A DNA stretch of 64,000 nucleotides from Thalassotalea algicola (lineage in GTDB: Bacteria > Pseudomonadota > Gammaproteobacteria > Enterobacterales > Alteromonadaceae). Positions 63,987 through 64,000 of the stretch are shown here, in pieces. The stretch is taken from positions 641,213 through 705,212 of the forward strand of contig NZ_JABBXH010000003.1 in NCBI RefSeq assembly GCF_012932965.1, written 5' to 3'. Under the pieces are notes generated by a model. The model did not search any database and was not told the origin of the DNA. It was given only the letters and a program-made list of their open reading frames with translations. Numbering within the stretch: the stretch's first letter is position 1; every line of letters begins with the position of its first letter. The translations under genes and the position numbers were made by a program.

Positions 63987-64000
63987 ACACAAAACTGTGT

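Overview
The window is a 64 kb piece of a low-GC gammaproteobacterial chromosome. Gene content and order (hldE, glnE and a CYTH/CHAD gene; nudF-yqiB-cpdA-yqiA-parE; leuABCD; many c-di-GMP proteins; an ArsJ arsenate operon; a PEP-CTERM protein) point to a marine Alteromonadales bacterium, probably Colwelliaceae (Colwellia or Thalassotalea-like). The assignment rests on reading protein families and synteny, not on a search. I see no prophage, insertion sequence, rRNA or CRISPR array.

Layout. 1-6.1 kb: end of an ABC-2 permease, two small conserved proteins, transaldolase, YaaA and the paired TIGR03546/TIGR03545 membrane proteins. 6.2-10.4 kb: 4-hydroxyphenylpyruvate dioxygenase, a fused ExeA-GspB type II secretion assembly protein and an HD-GYP phosphodiesterase. 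10.4-15.4 kb: leuABCD on the minus strand, preceded by a leader peptide with three CTC Leu codons and mutually exclusive antiterminator and terminator helices. 15.7-19.9 kb: a surface-polymer locus with two CDP-glycerol glycerophosphotransferase-like proteins, a glycerol-3-phosphate cytidylyltransferase and a Wzi-like outer-membrane protein. 20-23.5 kb: SH3 protein (YgiM-like), CYTH/CHAD triphosphatase, and a periplasmic L,D-transpeptidase convergent with a Lpp-like lipoprotein ending in Lys.

23.6-30.2 kb: the most interesting region, two minus-strand operons. The first has YjfI (DUF2170), a PspA/IM30 protein (YjfJ), YjfK (DUF2491), a small protein that looks like two ribbon-helix-helix units, and a two-helix K+ channel. 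The second has a lipoprotein with a Ser/Lys-rich tail, a double DUF350 protein and a membrane-embedded spermidine-synthase-like enzyme. Both promoter regions carry the same 13-bp inverted repeat GACATAATATGTC (two copies and one copy), seen nowhere else in the window. This suggests one regulon for a membrane-stress, polyamine and ion-flux system, with the small double-domain protein as a candidate repressor.

30.3-42.3 kb: conserved backbone: glnE, a TcpQ-domain protein, an LpxL-type acyltransferase, hldE, tolC and nudF-yqiB-cpdA-yqiA-parE. 42.4-50.5 kb: alpha/beta hydrolase, PepSY protein, the arsR-gapdh-arsJ-VOC operon with an 18-bp palindrome upstream, and two overlapping diguanylate cyclase genes. 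50.7-56.1 kb: parC, a 50-bp-period tandem repeat, a sugar permease and a LacI regulator. 56.4-64 kb: a 7TMR-DISM/EAL protein, a YebC-family protein, a TPR-like secreted protein followed by a 42-residue small ORF, a LysR regulator, an 84-residue protein with a very strong ribosome-binding site, a PEP-CTERM protein, a decayed tRNA-Thr copy and an intact tRNA-Thr(UGU).
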